Source: Lepas anatifera
Taxonomy: Eukaryota > Arthropoda > Thecostraca > Lepadidae
Assembly: GCA_034440635.1 (NCBI GenBank)
Contig: JAOTON010002068.1
Location: 65,001-129,000, forward strand
Length of the DNA stretch: 64,000 nt
Direction of reading: 5' to 3'
Every line of letters starts with the position of its first letter. Position 1 is the first letter of the stretch. The translations under genes and the position numbers were made by a program. Positions 1-10,044 of this stretch are shown here, piece after piece. The notes under the pieces are model-generated. The model was not told the DNA's origin, searched no databases, and saw only the letters and a list, made by a program, of their open reading frames with translations.

Positions 1-665
1 TTATACCCGTATATTTTTCGTCACGCGTATCTCCCTGCCCGTCTCACTGCTTGAATATAACTTGACGAACACATGACCCTCACACAGTGAGGAGCCAACA
101 CATACACGCTTCTCGTTCCTGGTACAGTGCGTGCAGCAGCAAACCTGTCATAAATCATAAAATTGTTTCGGAGTTTCTATGATATGCGTATGTAAGCTTG
201 CTCGTTTGGTAGGCCTTTTTATTGGCCCTCCCATCCCATCACATGCACCCTTTTCGTGCGCTACATTTACAAAGTTTTTACAATTCTTATATTGCGGAGC
301 AGCACCGTCGGAAAAAATAAAATATATTTTCTGGACGTTTCTCAATTTTCTGTTCCAGATAATCGATTAGCTTTTGTTAGAACAGATGCACTGCAGCAGT
401 ATCATGGGTCAAACAGTCAGAAATCGCGAAAAAGAAAAAAACGGACAAAAACGTCGGGGCTAACACTGTTCCAGGTTTCGGATTAGCTTCTGATAGGCAG
501 CGCGACGTTTTCTGCCGATGCTTGGCACATCTTGCTAGATGATAAGATGTGCTAAACTCCTTTGCAATCTTTTCAATAGTCCAAGTTCCTAGCACCATTG
601 TCATCACTCTTATTTTGTCACTGGGTTTGGTCGAGTCTTTGAATTTCTGACGAAATTTATTCATC
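1..665. other. Non-coding flank, presumed intron of the FN3 receptor gene
   Basis: I see no convincing gene here. Positions 14-36 resemble one end of the TTAA MITE-B family described at 14589-15355, which suggests a clipped copy at the window edge. The rest is AT-rich with short random frames. It lies downstream, in minus-strand sense, of the transmembrane exon at 8594-8874 and is presumed intronic. Confidence 0.3.
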
Positions 666-673
666 ATATCATC

Positions 674-958
674 CAGGAGCGTAGCCAAGATTTCGCTCAG
701 GGGGGGGCGGTGCCCCGAGAATGGCCCTTGCGACAGCACCAAAAGGGCCCTGATGGTAAAAAGAGCCCTGCTAGTTACAGAATAGAGTGCTGAAGAGGGC
801 TTAAGAGGGCCCTGTCTGGTATGAAATTTCAAATTTGGCCACAGAGCATAGTGCGGGTGAGCCGCGCTTCGGGCGGTCCGTTTCCTCGGGGGCCCTTCAG
901 GCTCTCAGGGGGGCGGCAGGGGCGGCTATCCCTGCCGCCCCCCTTGGCTACGCCCTTG
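674..958. mobile_element. hAT-type MITE with 8-bp target duplication
   Basis: This is a 285-bp element with inverted ends: CAGGAGCGTAGCCAAG on the left and CTTGGCTACGCCCTTG on the right. It is flanked by near-identical 8-mers, atatcatc at 666-673 and gtatcatc at 959-966. An 8-bp duplication and a CAGGxGCGTAGCCA terminus are typical of non-autonomous hAT transposons. The interior is rich in GGGCCC and GGGGGG and has no transposase reading frame. Visible boundaries make the element assignment good; the superfamily rests on terminus and duplication length. Confidence 0.8.
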
Positions 959-966
959 GTATCATC

Positions 967-2685
967 CAAGTTCTGTGCTTTCTCTTCCTGTCTTTGAAGA
1001 ATGCAAAATTCTCAGGAAGGAACTCCGAATATTTTTATAATGTTGTATTTCTGTGTACTTCTTAGACCTTTTTATTCGCGTTTGCTGAATTGGTGTTTCT
1101 CCTAGGGCCTGCGCCAATTGATTTATGACCTCAACAGATTGATCCAAACCCATGGCTCCATCGCTTGAGTTCTGTATTTCCGGTGTTGAAAGGTCTGTAC
1201 TTTCAATCACACTGTGGAGCCCAGAATATCCTGGTTCTGAGAGAGGCTGTTGTGGCATTTGCACTGGCTCTACTGCTGGACCTGGGACCGTCCGTTTGGA
1301 AAGAATCAGTCTGCAAGATATGCAAACATATTTGTTCACATTTCACTCTAGATCAAAATACTGAATCACCCATTTTATAATCGCAGGCCTGCACCCTTTA
1401 ACAGTTTTTCCCTCATGCCGATGAAATGGGTCAGCACATTTTTTTCTCCTGTCACTCCGCCGTTCGTATCCAGATGATTTTCGCATTTCCGGTTAAAGAA
1501 TTCAAGACTGTTCAGTTCCAGGCTGCGAGTCGAAATCTGTCAACTCTGTGGGCGCGTTCTTCTTAAAACTACTCAACTGTTCTCACTAAAGACACATCCG
1601 CACAATTAAGCCTAGCAGCAACGACTGACTCAGTGTTTTGTCGCCGGTGGGCATCGTCGTTATCGATGGATCACCCTCCAAACGAGTAGGAGCGTCACAT
1701 CTCTGTCTCCTCTAACGTCTGTCTCAGGTTTCTTCAAACACCATTGAGACAGTACACCCTAGATCCAGTTACAGTTTGCTGCTGTGATAGGTGTCTCACG
1801 CCAGTTTCAAAGCATCCTGGTACCAATAATTTTACGCCATGAACATGCCTAAGTTCGAATATTTTACCGGGTCATGTAGGGTCACGTAAACTTGATCATG
1901 CTACAAATGAGGCGTGTACTGTAAGCTTTTCATCATCCAAGCGTTTTTTAAGCTTGATCAAACGAAACCTATGTAATTGCCGATCATAGCTTAATAGCCT
2001 CGGGGCACGTCTGCAACACAGTGCACTACCGTGCTAAACTACCAGTATCTCAGAAAGTTTTCTAGTCTCCGCCTTTCTTTTTTAGGCCTGTCTGCTCAGT
2101 GGTATAACCATTTGGATGACAAAGTTTCATTGAATTTGAAGCAGGCAAAGTTGGTCAATATTATTATTTTCGAATTTGACCCAGCTAGGTCAAGGGTCAG
2201 GTAAAGGTCAAGTCAAATTTGTGTATGGTTTCAGAATGTCCAATTATTTGTTAGTGATTCTCCAAAATTGTTTTCTAAATCTATTTTGAGACCGGAAATA
2301 TATTTACTTAATTAAAGACAAGTTGGCAATGATGACCTCTGGATCTGACCCCAGAGGTCACTGGGTCATGGAACTTTGCATGTGGTGTTTTACCACACGC
2401 AAGGAAGCACATTACAAAGTTTCATAAAAATCAGAGGGGGTCGGGGATTTTCTTGATCGATTTGACGCGGAATGCCCCATATGCATGTCAAATGTGTGAT
2501 CCCGGGACAATAAAAGCACCGATTGACCAAGGGGCTGCAGGCTACGAATTCGACTCGCTTTGGAATGAATATTCATTTTTTTCATGAGCTGCAAAAATGA
2601 ATCTGAACGTCCTACCTCAACAACGCAATTACTTTAGTTAATGAGTTCTAGCGCCAGCAGTTGCCGTAAATTTTACGTTGCATTT
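967..2685. other. Intergenic/intronic DNA with a GGTCA-rich patch
   Basis: No gene is recognised. From about 2160 to 2380 there are several GGTCA half-sites (for example around 2190-2215 and 2335-2370), resembling the interior of the TTAA MITE-C family at 44842-45679. No terminal repeats are visible, so this may be a decayed relative or chance. The longest frame, 962-1339 on the minus strand, has no recognisable domain. Confidence 0.3.
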
Positions 2686-4355
2686 TTAAAGGGAGATACG
2701 CGAAAATAATTTATTGTGGTTTCTTGAATATTAAAAAAAACTTGATTACGACACTGTCAATTATTTTTGTATCTTAAGCACAATTTTTGGAGGCTACCCA
2801 CCTATTGTTGAAATAAGTTAACGATTTAACGGTACCGGTAAAAGGCTGGAACCTACTCTTGATCTAAATGTTTTCAAAGCCTATTTAAAGTTTAAAAGTA
2901 ATTTTTGTAATAAAAATGTATGTTTTCCTGTGTTTGTATTTGAATTAATTTTACATAGCCTTTAAAACAAAATGAATAAGTTTGCCCCAAGAAAGACGCT
3001 TAAAATAATAACTCAGTCTATTTGTTTGCTACAAAACTCCCAGGATGACGAAACTTTGACGTCAGATAGGTCACGTGACCCCGGTATGACAATTCCTAGG
3101 CTCCTGATTGGTGAATTGTAATTTCTTAAAATCCTGTATCTCTTTTTCAAAAGAGTTTTGGAATGTTGTTTTTTAAGTAATTTTTTTCTGTGATAGTTCG
3201 AGGTTTCGCACCACTGTTAAGGACTAGTTCTTCAAGAAATTGATGGTCATAACCGAGGCTGCATTAGGGTCGTTTAGAAAAAAACATTTTTTTTACTTTT
3301 CAGACTCGAACCCACTTTTTTCCATTATATATTCAATTCTGATTTCAATGAGCCACATTCCAATCATCTACGACAACGGGAAAAATCGCCTCAAAACGGT
3401 TAAAGATTTCATGTTTCAGGCACGATTCGCCGCCCGGCGTTGCAGTCTCCCCTTGTTAAATTGGGATGAAACGGGTGCATAACCTACCAGTAAAGACAGC
3501 GTGGCACGTGCGTGCGTATAAGAGCGGTAGATAGGATTTAACATGCAGGCATTTACTTGTCAGATGTATTTGCAGCGCAATACAAATACATGTTATTCCA
3601 CAAAAGACCTCAAACTAAATGGTCCAGCAACCTAGTATTCTCAATCCCAACAGAACAGGAATGCCTTCCGGAGGTGAACCTTTCTCTGGTAACATTCGTT
3701 GGAGAACTTCTTTGGGGCAGGTGCTTCTCTCTATTCTCCTGCGAACTATTTAAGAGCTCTGATACTGCTAGAAGACCCTGCTGCATATTTTTACCATTTG
3801 GATGGCTCACGAAATCTTCCACCAGCTTCACACCACGCGGTGGGATCGTTCACCACATTAAGTTCTGGAATGCCTTGAAACAGGAGAACCTATACCAGTC
3901 ACCAGCTTCTTAACGGAGCCATTTCTGGTCAGAATATTTCAGATTGATGCAATCGAATACCAGCCGGCTGTCAGGAGTGACAAGCTGGCTGAGACTTAGT
4001 ACCGAGCATTCACCGAGCTCTTCATAGCCTCTATTGGGAACTTAAGCCTGCCCTAGTCAAATGTGAATTGTTTGCTGTTTTGGCCAATTGTTGTGCGACT
4101 GGGTCCTTACCTCCAAGATGGTGGTTTTCACCAGCGGGACGGAATATAACTTTCTGTGCACAGATACAGCAGCTGATGGCAAATTGACTTCAGCATATTC
4201 AGGGCGATTTCTATATTACTTAATGAAAGCACTGCACTGCATTTCACGGATAGCTTTGAGGCTCATCGAAGGCTCTAAAGCTGACTATCCGCGACGGAGG
4301 AACTCAAATTCATGGTTTAGAACCACTTATAAGGAAAGCCGCTAACTCTTTCATT

Positions 4356-4560
4356 GTCTGAGTGGCTCAGTCGGTTAGCGCTTGCGCTCGGTTCGGCCAA
4401 TGGCATTCTGTATGTGCTGGGTGTCGTGGGTTCGAGCCCACCCAGAGGCAAAATCTAGCGCCCTGCTCTAGCCCAATCTAATTATTTCCCTCTCGCCTCT
4501 GATGCCATATGACCTGAGCAATTGATGCGTTGTTAAACTCCAAAAATTATAATATTCATT
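4356..4560 (+). repeat. tRNA-derived SINE
   Basis: A pol III A box (TGGCTCAGTCGGTTAGC, from 4363) and B box (GGGTTCGAGCCC, 4428-4439) are spaced as in a tRNA. The acceptor stem does not pair, the anticodon region is too long, and the T stem is imperfect, so it is not a working tRNA. The tail, with a GACCTGAGCAATTGATGCG block near 4512, resembles the tail of the SINE at 55103-55256. It sits in the loop of the foldback element. Confidence 0.6.
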
Positions 4561-5201
4561 CTGTAAGTATCTTCTGGAATGATAACGGAATCGTGACTCA
4601 GTAGTAGCACGCACTTCATGTCATAAATGTCCTATGTTCCACGAATATGGCTTGTTGGTGGGCTCCAGCTCTTCTAAACAGACATTTGTTGTAGACAACC
4701 TCTCCTGACAGCCACACGTAAACCAGCTAGCGCAATTCGTGCTATCTTCTCAAGGAAAACAGAGCTGGCATGTCTTCCAGAACCAAAGCACTAGTCGGGC
4801 CTGATGATCCAGGAACGTTCTCTGATAGGTCTTCCAATAAAAATACTCCGGTATTGTGTAGAGGCGCTGAAGTCAATGTGCAAACGCAACTGTTATTTGT
4901 GACTAGAAAGTTATAATCTGCCTCGCAAAAAAGAATTACAATGCTGGAGGTAAAAAGGCAGTGACACAGTACCTGGCCTAAACAGCAAAACCACCCACCT
5001 TTCAGTTGGGTAGGCTAAAGATTCCGACAGAGGCTATGAAGAGCTCGGCTCGGTACCAAGCCTCTGCTAATTTGTTATTCCTGAAAGCTGCCTGGTATTC
5101 GAGCGCCTGAATCTGAAAGATTCTGACAGGAAATGACTCAGTTGAGAAGCCGGTGACTGGTATAGCTTCCCCTGTTTCAAGGTATTCCAGAACTTACTGT
5201 C

Positions 5202-5504
5202 GTGAACGGTACTGCAGAACGTGGTGGGAAGCTGGTGGAAGATTTCGTGATCCATCCAAAGGGTAAAAATGTGCAGCAGGGTCTTCTTCTAGCAGTATCA
5301 GAGCTCTTAAATAGTTCGCAGGAGAATAGGGAGAAGTACCTGCCCCAACGACGTTCTCCAACGAATGTTACCAGAGAAAAGTTCACCTCCGGAAGGCATT
5401 CCTGTTCTGTCGGGATTTGGAGTACTAGGGTGAACCATTTTATTTCAGGTCTTTTGTGGAATAACATGGATTTGTATTGCGCTGCAAATATATCTGACGA
5501 GTAA
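5202..5504 (+). CDS. Unrecognised frame in the foldback arm (possible remnant of a transposon protein)
   Basis: This 100-residue frame lies in the right foldback arm, and its inverted partner is read at 3610-3831 on the minus strand. Both contain GKLVEDFV-like, AVSELLNSSQENREK and FTSGRHSCSVG segments. The two copies differ by one in-frame codon in the leucine run after QQGL, and by scattered substitutions. I do not recognise a domain. Preserved frame in two diverged arms could reflect past coding function, or simply too little time for decay. There is no promoter or splice evidence. It may be the terminal part of a lost transposase. Confidence 0.25.
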   Translation: MNGTAERGGKLVEDFVIHPKGKNVQQGLLLAVSELLNSSQENREKYLPQRRSPTNVTREKFTSGRHSCSVGIWSTRVNHFISGLLWNNMDLYCAANISDE

Positions 5505-5967
5505 ATGCCTGCATATTAAATCCCATCTACCGCTCTTATACGCACGCACATGTCACGCTGTCTTTACTGGTAGGTTATGCACCCCTTTCAGCTCAATTTA
5601 ACAGGGGAGACTGCAACGCCGGGCGGCCGATCGCGCCTGAAACATGAAATCTTTAACCGTTTTGAGGCGATCTTTCCCGTTGTCGTAGATGCTTGGAGTG
5701 TGGCTCATTGAAATCAGAATTGAATATATAATGGGGAAAAAGTGGGCTCGAGTCTGAAAAGTAAAAAATGTTTTGTTGAACGACCCTAAGGCTGCATCAT
5801 TTTGTCGATAGTAAAAATTCTCGATAAGTCGTCTACAAATGTTGACTTTGACAGCGATTTTAAGGCATTTGGAGGCTGAATTCGCAAAGATGAGAATAGG
5901 ACTTCTGAAACAACTATTTGTGACCTTTTTATCTTGCCAATCAATTGTTTTGCGTATCTCCCTTTAA

Positions 5968-6835
5968 CACAGAAAAAAGAATCAAAAGTTTGTTCCGGTG
6001 CAATGTGTGTCAGGGAACTGAAATCAGTCTGATGCTAGTCTGCCGCACACGCGAGGGATGAGATATGTTGGTCTCGGTCACCTCTATGGAAACATTGAAT
6101 GACGGCATTGACTTGTGGTTCATGTGAAAAAGCCTTGGGCACTCCCGAGCCGTAATTTTTATTCCTAAGACGAAATATTAATGTCATCTCCAGACAGGTC
6201 AAGTGAGAATACCCGGGCCTTAGTTTCTTCGCAGCTCGCACACTGAATGGTATTGTATTAGCGCATCAGAGCGGCGCATCACACAATGTTCTTGCATTTG
6301 ACAACAACAGCACTGATTAGCCCCACCATTCTTAGGTAAATGTAAGGAAGGGTAATATAACACTTTTGGTCTCCTCGCAGAACGGTATAGATCTGGGGTT
6401 TTCCCTTCCAGTTATTTTTGTTTTTATATATTCAAGCCAGTGGCCGCTGGCTTTTGGCCGTCAGCTTTTTGCGGACGAGCCTTCTTTCGGACCCCTCGCC
6501 CTGAACTCTTCCGGCGCTTTTCTTTCGAGAAACCTTCTTTCTTACGATCACCTTCTTTCGAGAAAATAGCCTTCCGTGGCAGCGGTGTTAGAATGAATGC
6601 CGGTCGCGTTTGCATTGGGGACATGCCGGCGAGCTCTGGCCCGAGCTTGCTTGGTCCATCTCGCAGCTTGCTTGGACACCGTGACTGACGGCGTTCGCCG
6701 TTGTGTCTGCGATCCAAACACGGCTGGCAGTTGGCTGATCGTAGGGAAGCCACAACAAAACGGATCGGAATCGCGTACTTTGCTGTAGAACTAAAAATAT
6801 GATACAAAGACCGGTTTCTGAGCTAGTTTCTTCGA
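5968..6835. other. Non-coding stretch, no recognised feature
   Basis: Between two TTAA elements. The region 6440-6700 is more GC-rich, with repeated CCTTCTTTCG-like words (a weak degenerate repeat) that open overlapping frames on both strands. None of these has a recognisable domain. Confidence 0.3.
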
Positions 6836-6839
6836 TTAA

Positions 6840-7682
6840 CACGCACCCCGCTAGGGTCCCTGACATGACGCACCCCTCTGGGGAGGGGGAGGGAGGCCGT
6901 GTATTTCGCCTCCTCCATATCTCATTTCCCCGGAAATTTAATGAAAAATTACGGTCAGCGTTCGAAAACTCTTGACGAAGATAAATTACAAGAACTTTTA
7001 TGTTAGGTCAATATTGAGGTCAGCATAGGTCAAGGAATATTCCACACGCTTACAAGAAGGCAGTTTAGGTTTCCCGCTCTAGATTTTTACTCAGTAGAGC
7101 TAGAGAAAATATGCATGCATCATTGGATTCCTTACATCGTGGCGAATATAATAATGTATAATATGACTTTGCCAGGTCAAATGGTAAAAATGACCCACAG
7201 AGGTCAGAAGGTCAGACTTAACTTTATGGTCGATTGGAGTAAAAATGCACAGCTTGAGGATTAACAGTTTTTTTGAGCATATCCATTATTTACTGAAAAC
7301 GAGCCCTTTCTATTTTCACGATAGACATATAATGGGGTGACCAAAAAGTTGACCTCACCTTAGGTCAACACTATCCAAATTTCGAGATAGCATATTTGTA
7401 GGCCCTAGTGACCTTATCAAACTGCAAAAGTTTGAAACTGATCGGTTCGCAGGTATTCCTTAGGCGTCGCTTCAAACTCGTAATTTTAGGTTTTGAGGTC
7501 GGGTTGCTTGAACTTGAATAACTCCTTGATCTGACATGACCTGACCAGACAAATTTGATCAGGGGCGTAAAAATGATCAGGGATAAGGTGCTGCAAGTAT
7601 CATTGTTCTAAGCCTTTTCGCTTAAGCCATATCTGGGGAAAACCAGGGAGGGGGGATTTCGCCTCCTCCAACGGGACGCGTG
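6840..7682. mobile_element. TTAA MITE-C, diverged copy
   Basis: An 843-bp element flanked by TTAA (6836-6839 and 7683-7686), with ends CACGCACCCC and GGGACGCGTG. Length, CACGC termini and a GGTCA-rich interior match the copies at 44842-45679 and 48977-49818, although the sequence is more diverged. A short repeat, TTTCGCCTCCTCCA, occurs near both ends in opposite sub-terminal positions. There is no coding capacity; it is probably piggyBac-mobilised. Confidence 0.75.
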
Positions 7683-7686
7683 TTAA

Positions 7687-8581
<895 letters not shown>

Positions 8582-8593
8582 GGGGCGTATCAC

Positions 8594-8874
8594 CTCCACA
8601 GCAGCAGCGCCAGCAGTCCCAGCAGAAGCGCCAGGCCGGCACACACGCAGCCGGCGATCACGCCCACGCCCACGTCGTGCGGCCCGGCCTGGTGGCCGGG
8701 GGCGTCGGCGTGCCAGTCGGTGGCGCCCGGAGGCGGGCAGCGCTGACGCGTCATGGCCCGGCGCGAGAGGGAGGCGGCCGAGGTCCGCAGCTCCGCGGGC
8801 CGCAGCCGCGAACGGGCCGCAGCGCGGACCCGCACCTCGTACAGAGCGCCCAGCGACAGGTTGGCCAGCAAGAA
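8594..8874 (-). CDS. FN3 receptor exon: end of last FN3, juxtamembrane stalk, transmembrane helix
   Basis: A minus-strand exon from acceptor ...CTGTCGCAG|TTCTTG to donor ...TGTGGAG|GTGATA. It starts in phase 0, directly continuing the exon 9679-9405, and ends in phase 2. It encodes the end of an FN3 domain (a LYEVRVRAAARS strand pattern), a basic stalk with one Cys, then a hydrophobic span of about 26 residues rich in V, G, A and L (VIAGCVCAGLALLLGLLALL). That is one single-pass membrane helix. The cytoplasmic region must be in exons beyond the left edge. FN3 repeats before a single helix suit a receptor protein tyrosine phosphatase (PTP99A/LAR-like), but other FN3 receptors remain possible. 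High GC contrasts with the surrounding intron. Confidence 0.8.
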
Positions 8875-9404
8875 CTGCGACAGAGACACACCGTCAGCGC
8901 GGGTCGCAGCTGGTGGGGTCAGGGAACACCGAACCGAAGCAGGAGAGCTCGCAGCTTTTCTGAATACTGACAGATAATGTCAGATCACTCCACTCCATTC
9001 ACGTGGTGACAAATTGGAATATGCGCTCTCACAATACATTTCCAAAATTAGCTGTTGCCAACGCCGCGATAGCAGATGGCTGCGCAAGCCCTCCCACTAT
9101 CAGGAGCGAAGATCCATGATGGCCATCTGTTCATGTCGCTACAGTGCCGGCGCTTCAGAGGCACTATCTGACGATAAATGACCACTCCAGATCAGCAGGC
9201 GCACAAATGCGAAATATATCTCCTTTCAACCGGGTATTTAGGGTTTACAGATTACGAAGCCAAATAACAAATGCTAGGTTGCGTTGCTGCCCGGCCACCT
9301 ACAGTGGCGTTGCCATGTACCGCTGGTTACCCGGTTCTGTAGCGCGCTGTGGCGTTTGCCTGTCCCGCCGGTTACCTGGTGCTATCTTATAGCGCTGCCG
9401 TTAC
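8875..9404 (-). other. Intron between FN3-receptor exons
   Basis: A 530-bp intron, GTAACG at the donor and CTGTCGCAG at the acceptor on the minus strand, phase 0. Near 9290-9400 there is a degenerate repeat of GTTACCTGGT/GTTACCCGGTT words, so several near-copies of the GGTAAC donor lie just inside the intron. Confidence 0.7.
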
Positions 9405-9679
9405 CTGGTGCTCAGCCTCGGCGCCGGTGGCGTCCAGCTGCCGTTCGGAGAAGGTGCGGCCGGTCTGGACGCGGTACTGCAGCAGGTAGAGATGGACGCG
9501 GCTGCTGCCGGGGCGCCGCCAGCGGACCAGCAGGCCGCCGCGCGGCCGGCACAGCACGGCCAGCAGCCGCGGCGGCGCCGGCGTCGCCACGTCGGTGGTC
9601 AGCCGGGTCTGCGCCGACTCGCGGCCCTCGTACCGCGCCGTGAACGCCTTCACCGTGATGGAGTAGTTGGAGTCCGGCT
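9405..9679 (-). CDS. FN3 receptor exon: end of one FN3 domain and start of the next
   Basis: A minus-strand exon of 275 bp from acceptor CCCGACAG|AGCC to donor CACCAG|GTAACG. It enters in phase 1 and leaves in phase 0. It begins with the EPDSNYSITVKAFT pattern, the conserved L-x-P-x-x-x-Y strand of FN3 completed with the previous exon. It runs to the domain end, then opens a second FN3 with a VRWRRP (W-x-x-P type) core and a YLLQYRV strand. One N-glycosylation site (NYS) is visible. Extracellular adhesion or ligand-binding role is inferred from the domain type. Very high GC and CpG content is unlike the neighbouring intron. Confidence 0.85.
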
Positions 9680-9845
9680 CTGTCGGGTCAGACGTCGGTC
9701 AACGGCACTGAAGCGGGTCTACGCCGGGCCACCGGCCGGCTCCTTCTGCTTACTGGACACTAGAATCAAAACCACCGAATATATGTATGTACACGTCACT
9801 GGATAAGCACAGAAATAAGAGGGTGCAGCCAGCAGTTCCACCCAC

Positions 9846-10037
9846 CGAGGTTCTGCAGTGTGTACTGCATGTGCTCCGGGGGCGGCTTGAGCCAGGTGGC
9901 GTTGGTGAGGTTGCCGGTGGTGCTGTAGATACGGTAGCCCTTGATGACACCGTTGGGGTTGGCCGGCGGCAGCCAGGTGACCGTTGCCCGGGTGTCCGTC
10001 ACGTTCACCACCGAGATGTTCCGCGGGGCGTCCGGCA
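9846..10037 (-). CDS. FN3 receptor exon: N-terminal part of an FN3 domain
   Basis: A 192-bp minus-strand exon, acceptor GTGCGGCAG|TGCC and donor AACCTCG|GTGGGT, phase 1 in and phase 1 out. It opens with the classic FN3 start (PDAPRNISV), then TVTWLPPANPNGVIKGYRIY, the W-x-P-P and G-Y-x-I-Y core strands, and ends at YTLQNL. Joining to 9679-9405 restores NL-EPDSNYS without disruption. Four N-glycosylation sequons (NIS, NVT, NLT, NAT) support an extracellular location. The wording is close to what I recall of insect PTP99A-type receptors, but this is recollection, not a search. The polypyrimidine tract before the acceptor is weak; the phase match is the main support. Confidence 0.85.
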
Positions 10038-10044
10038 CTGCCGC

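Larger units (their letters stand above)
3264..5789. mobile_element. Foldback element with about 0.8-kb inverted arms
   Basis: The left arm, about 3264-4083, is an inverted, clearly homologous copy of the right arm, about 4975-5789. The termini are TTAGGGTCGTT and AACGACCCTAA. The direct repeat GGCTGCA occurs at 3257-3263 and 5790-5796, a target duplication of 7 to 8 bases since one edge base is ambiguous. The loop of about 0.9 kb holds a tRNA-like SINE. Each arm keeps a reading frame of about 70-100 codons (5202-5504 plus; 3610-3831 minus). The superfamily is unknown; the duplication length would suit hAT or a similar DNA transposon. Confidence 0.75.
2690..5963 (-). mobile_element. TTAA MITE-B copy, split by a foldback insertion
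   Basis: The ends read AGGGAGATACGCGAAAA at 2690 and ...GCGTATCTCCCT at 5963, flanked by TTAA at 2686-2689 and 5964-5967. Its outer parts, 2690-3256 and 5797-5963, align in reverse orientation to the intact copy at 14589-15355. The middle is replaced by the foldback element 3264-5789. The TTAA duplication with short inverted ends suggests a piggyBac-mobilised non-autonomous element; no transposase is present. Confidence 0.75.

Noticed and set aside
4356..4450. Functional tRNA gene
   Set aside because: Good A and B boxes, but acceptor and T stems fail and the anticodon region is too long. A tail shared with another locus indicates a SINE.
6424..6866. Overlapping frames on both strands near 6.4-6.9 kb
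   Set aside because: Created by a degenerate CCTTCTTTCG-like repeat and GC-rich DNA; no domain.
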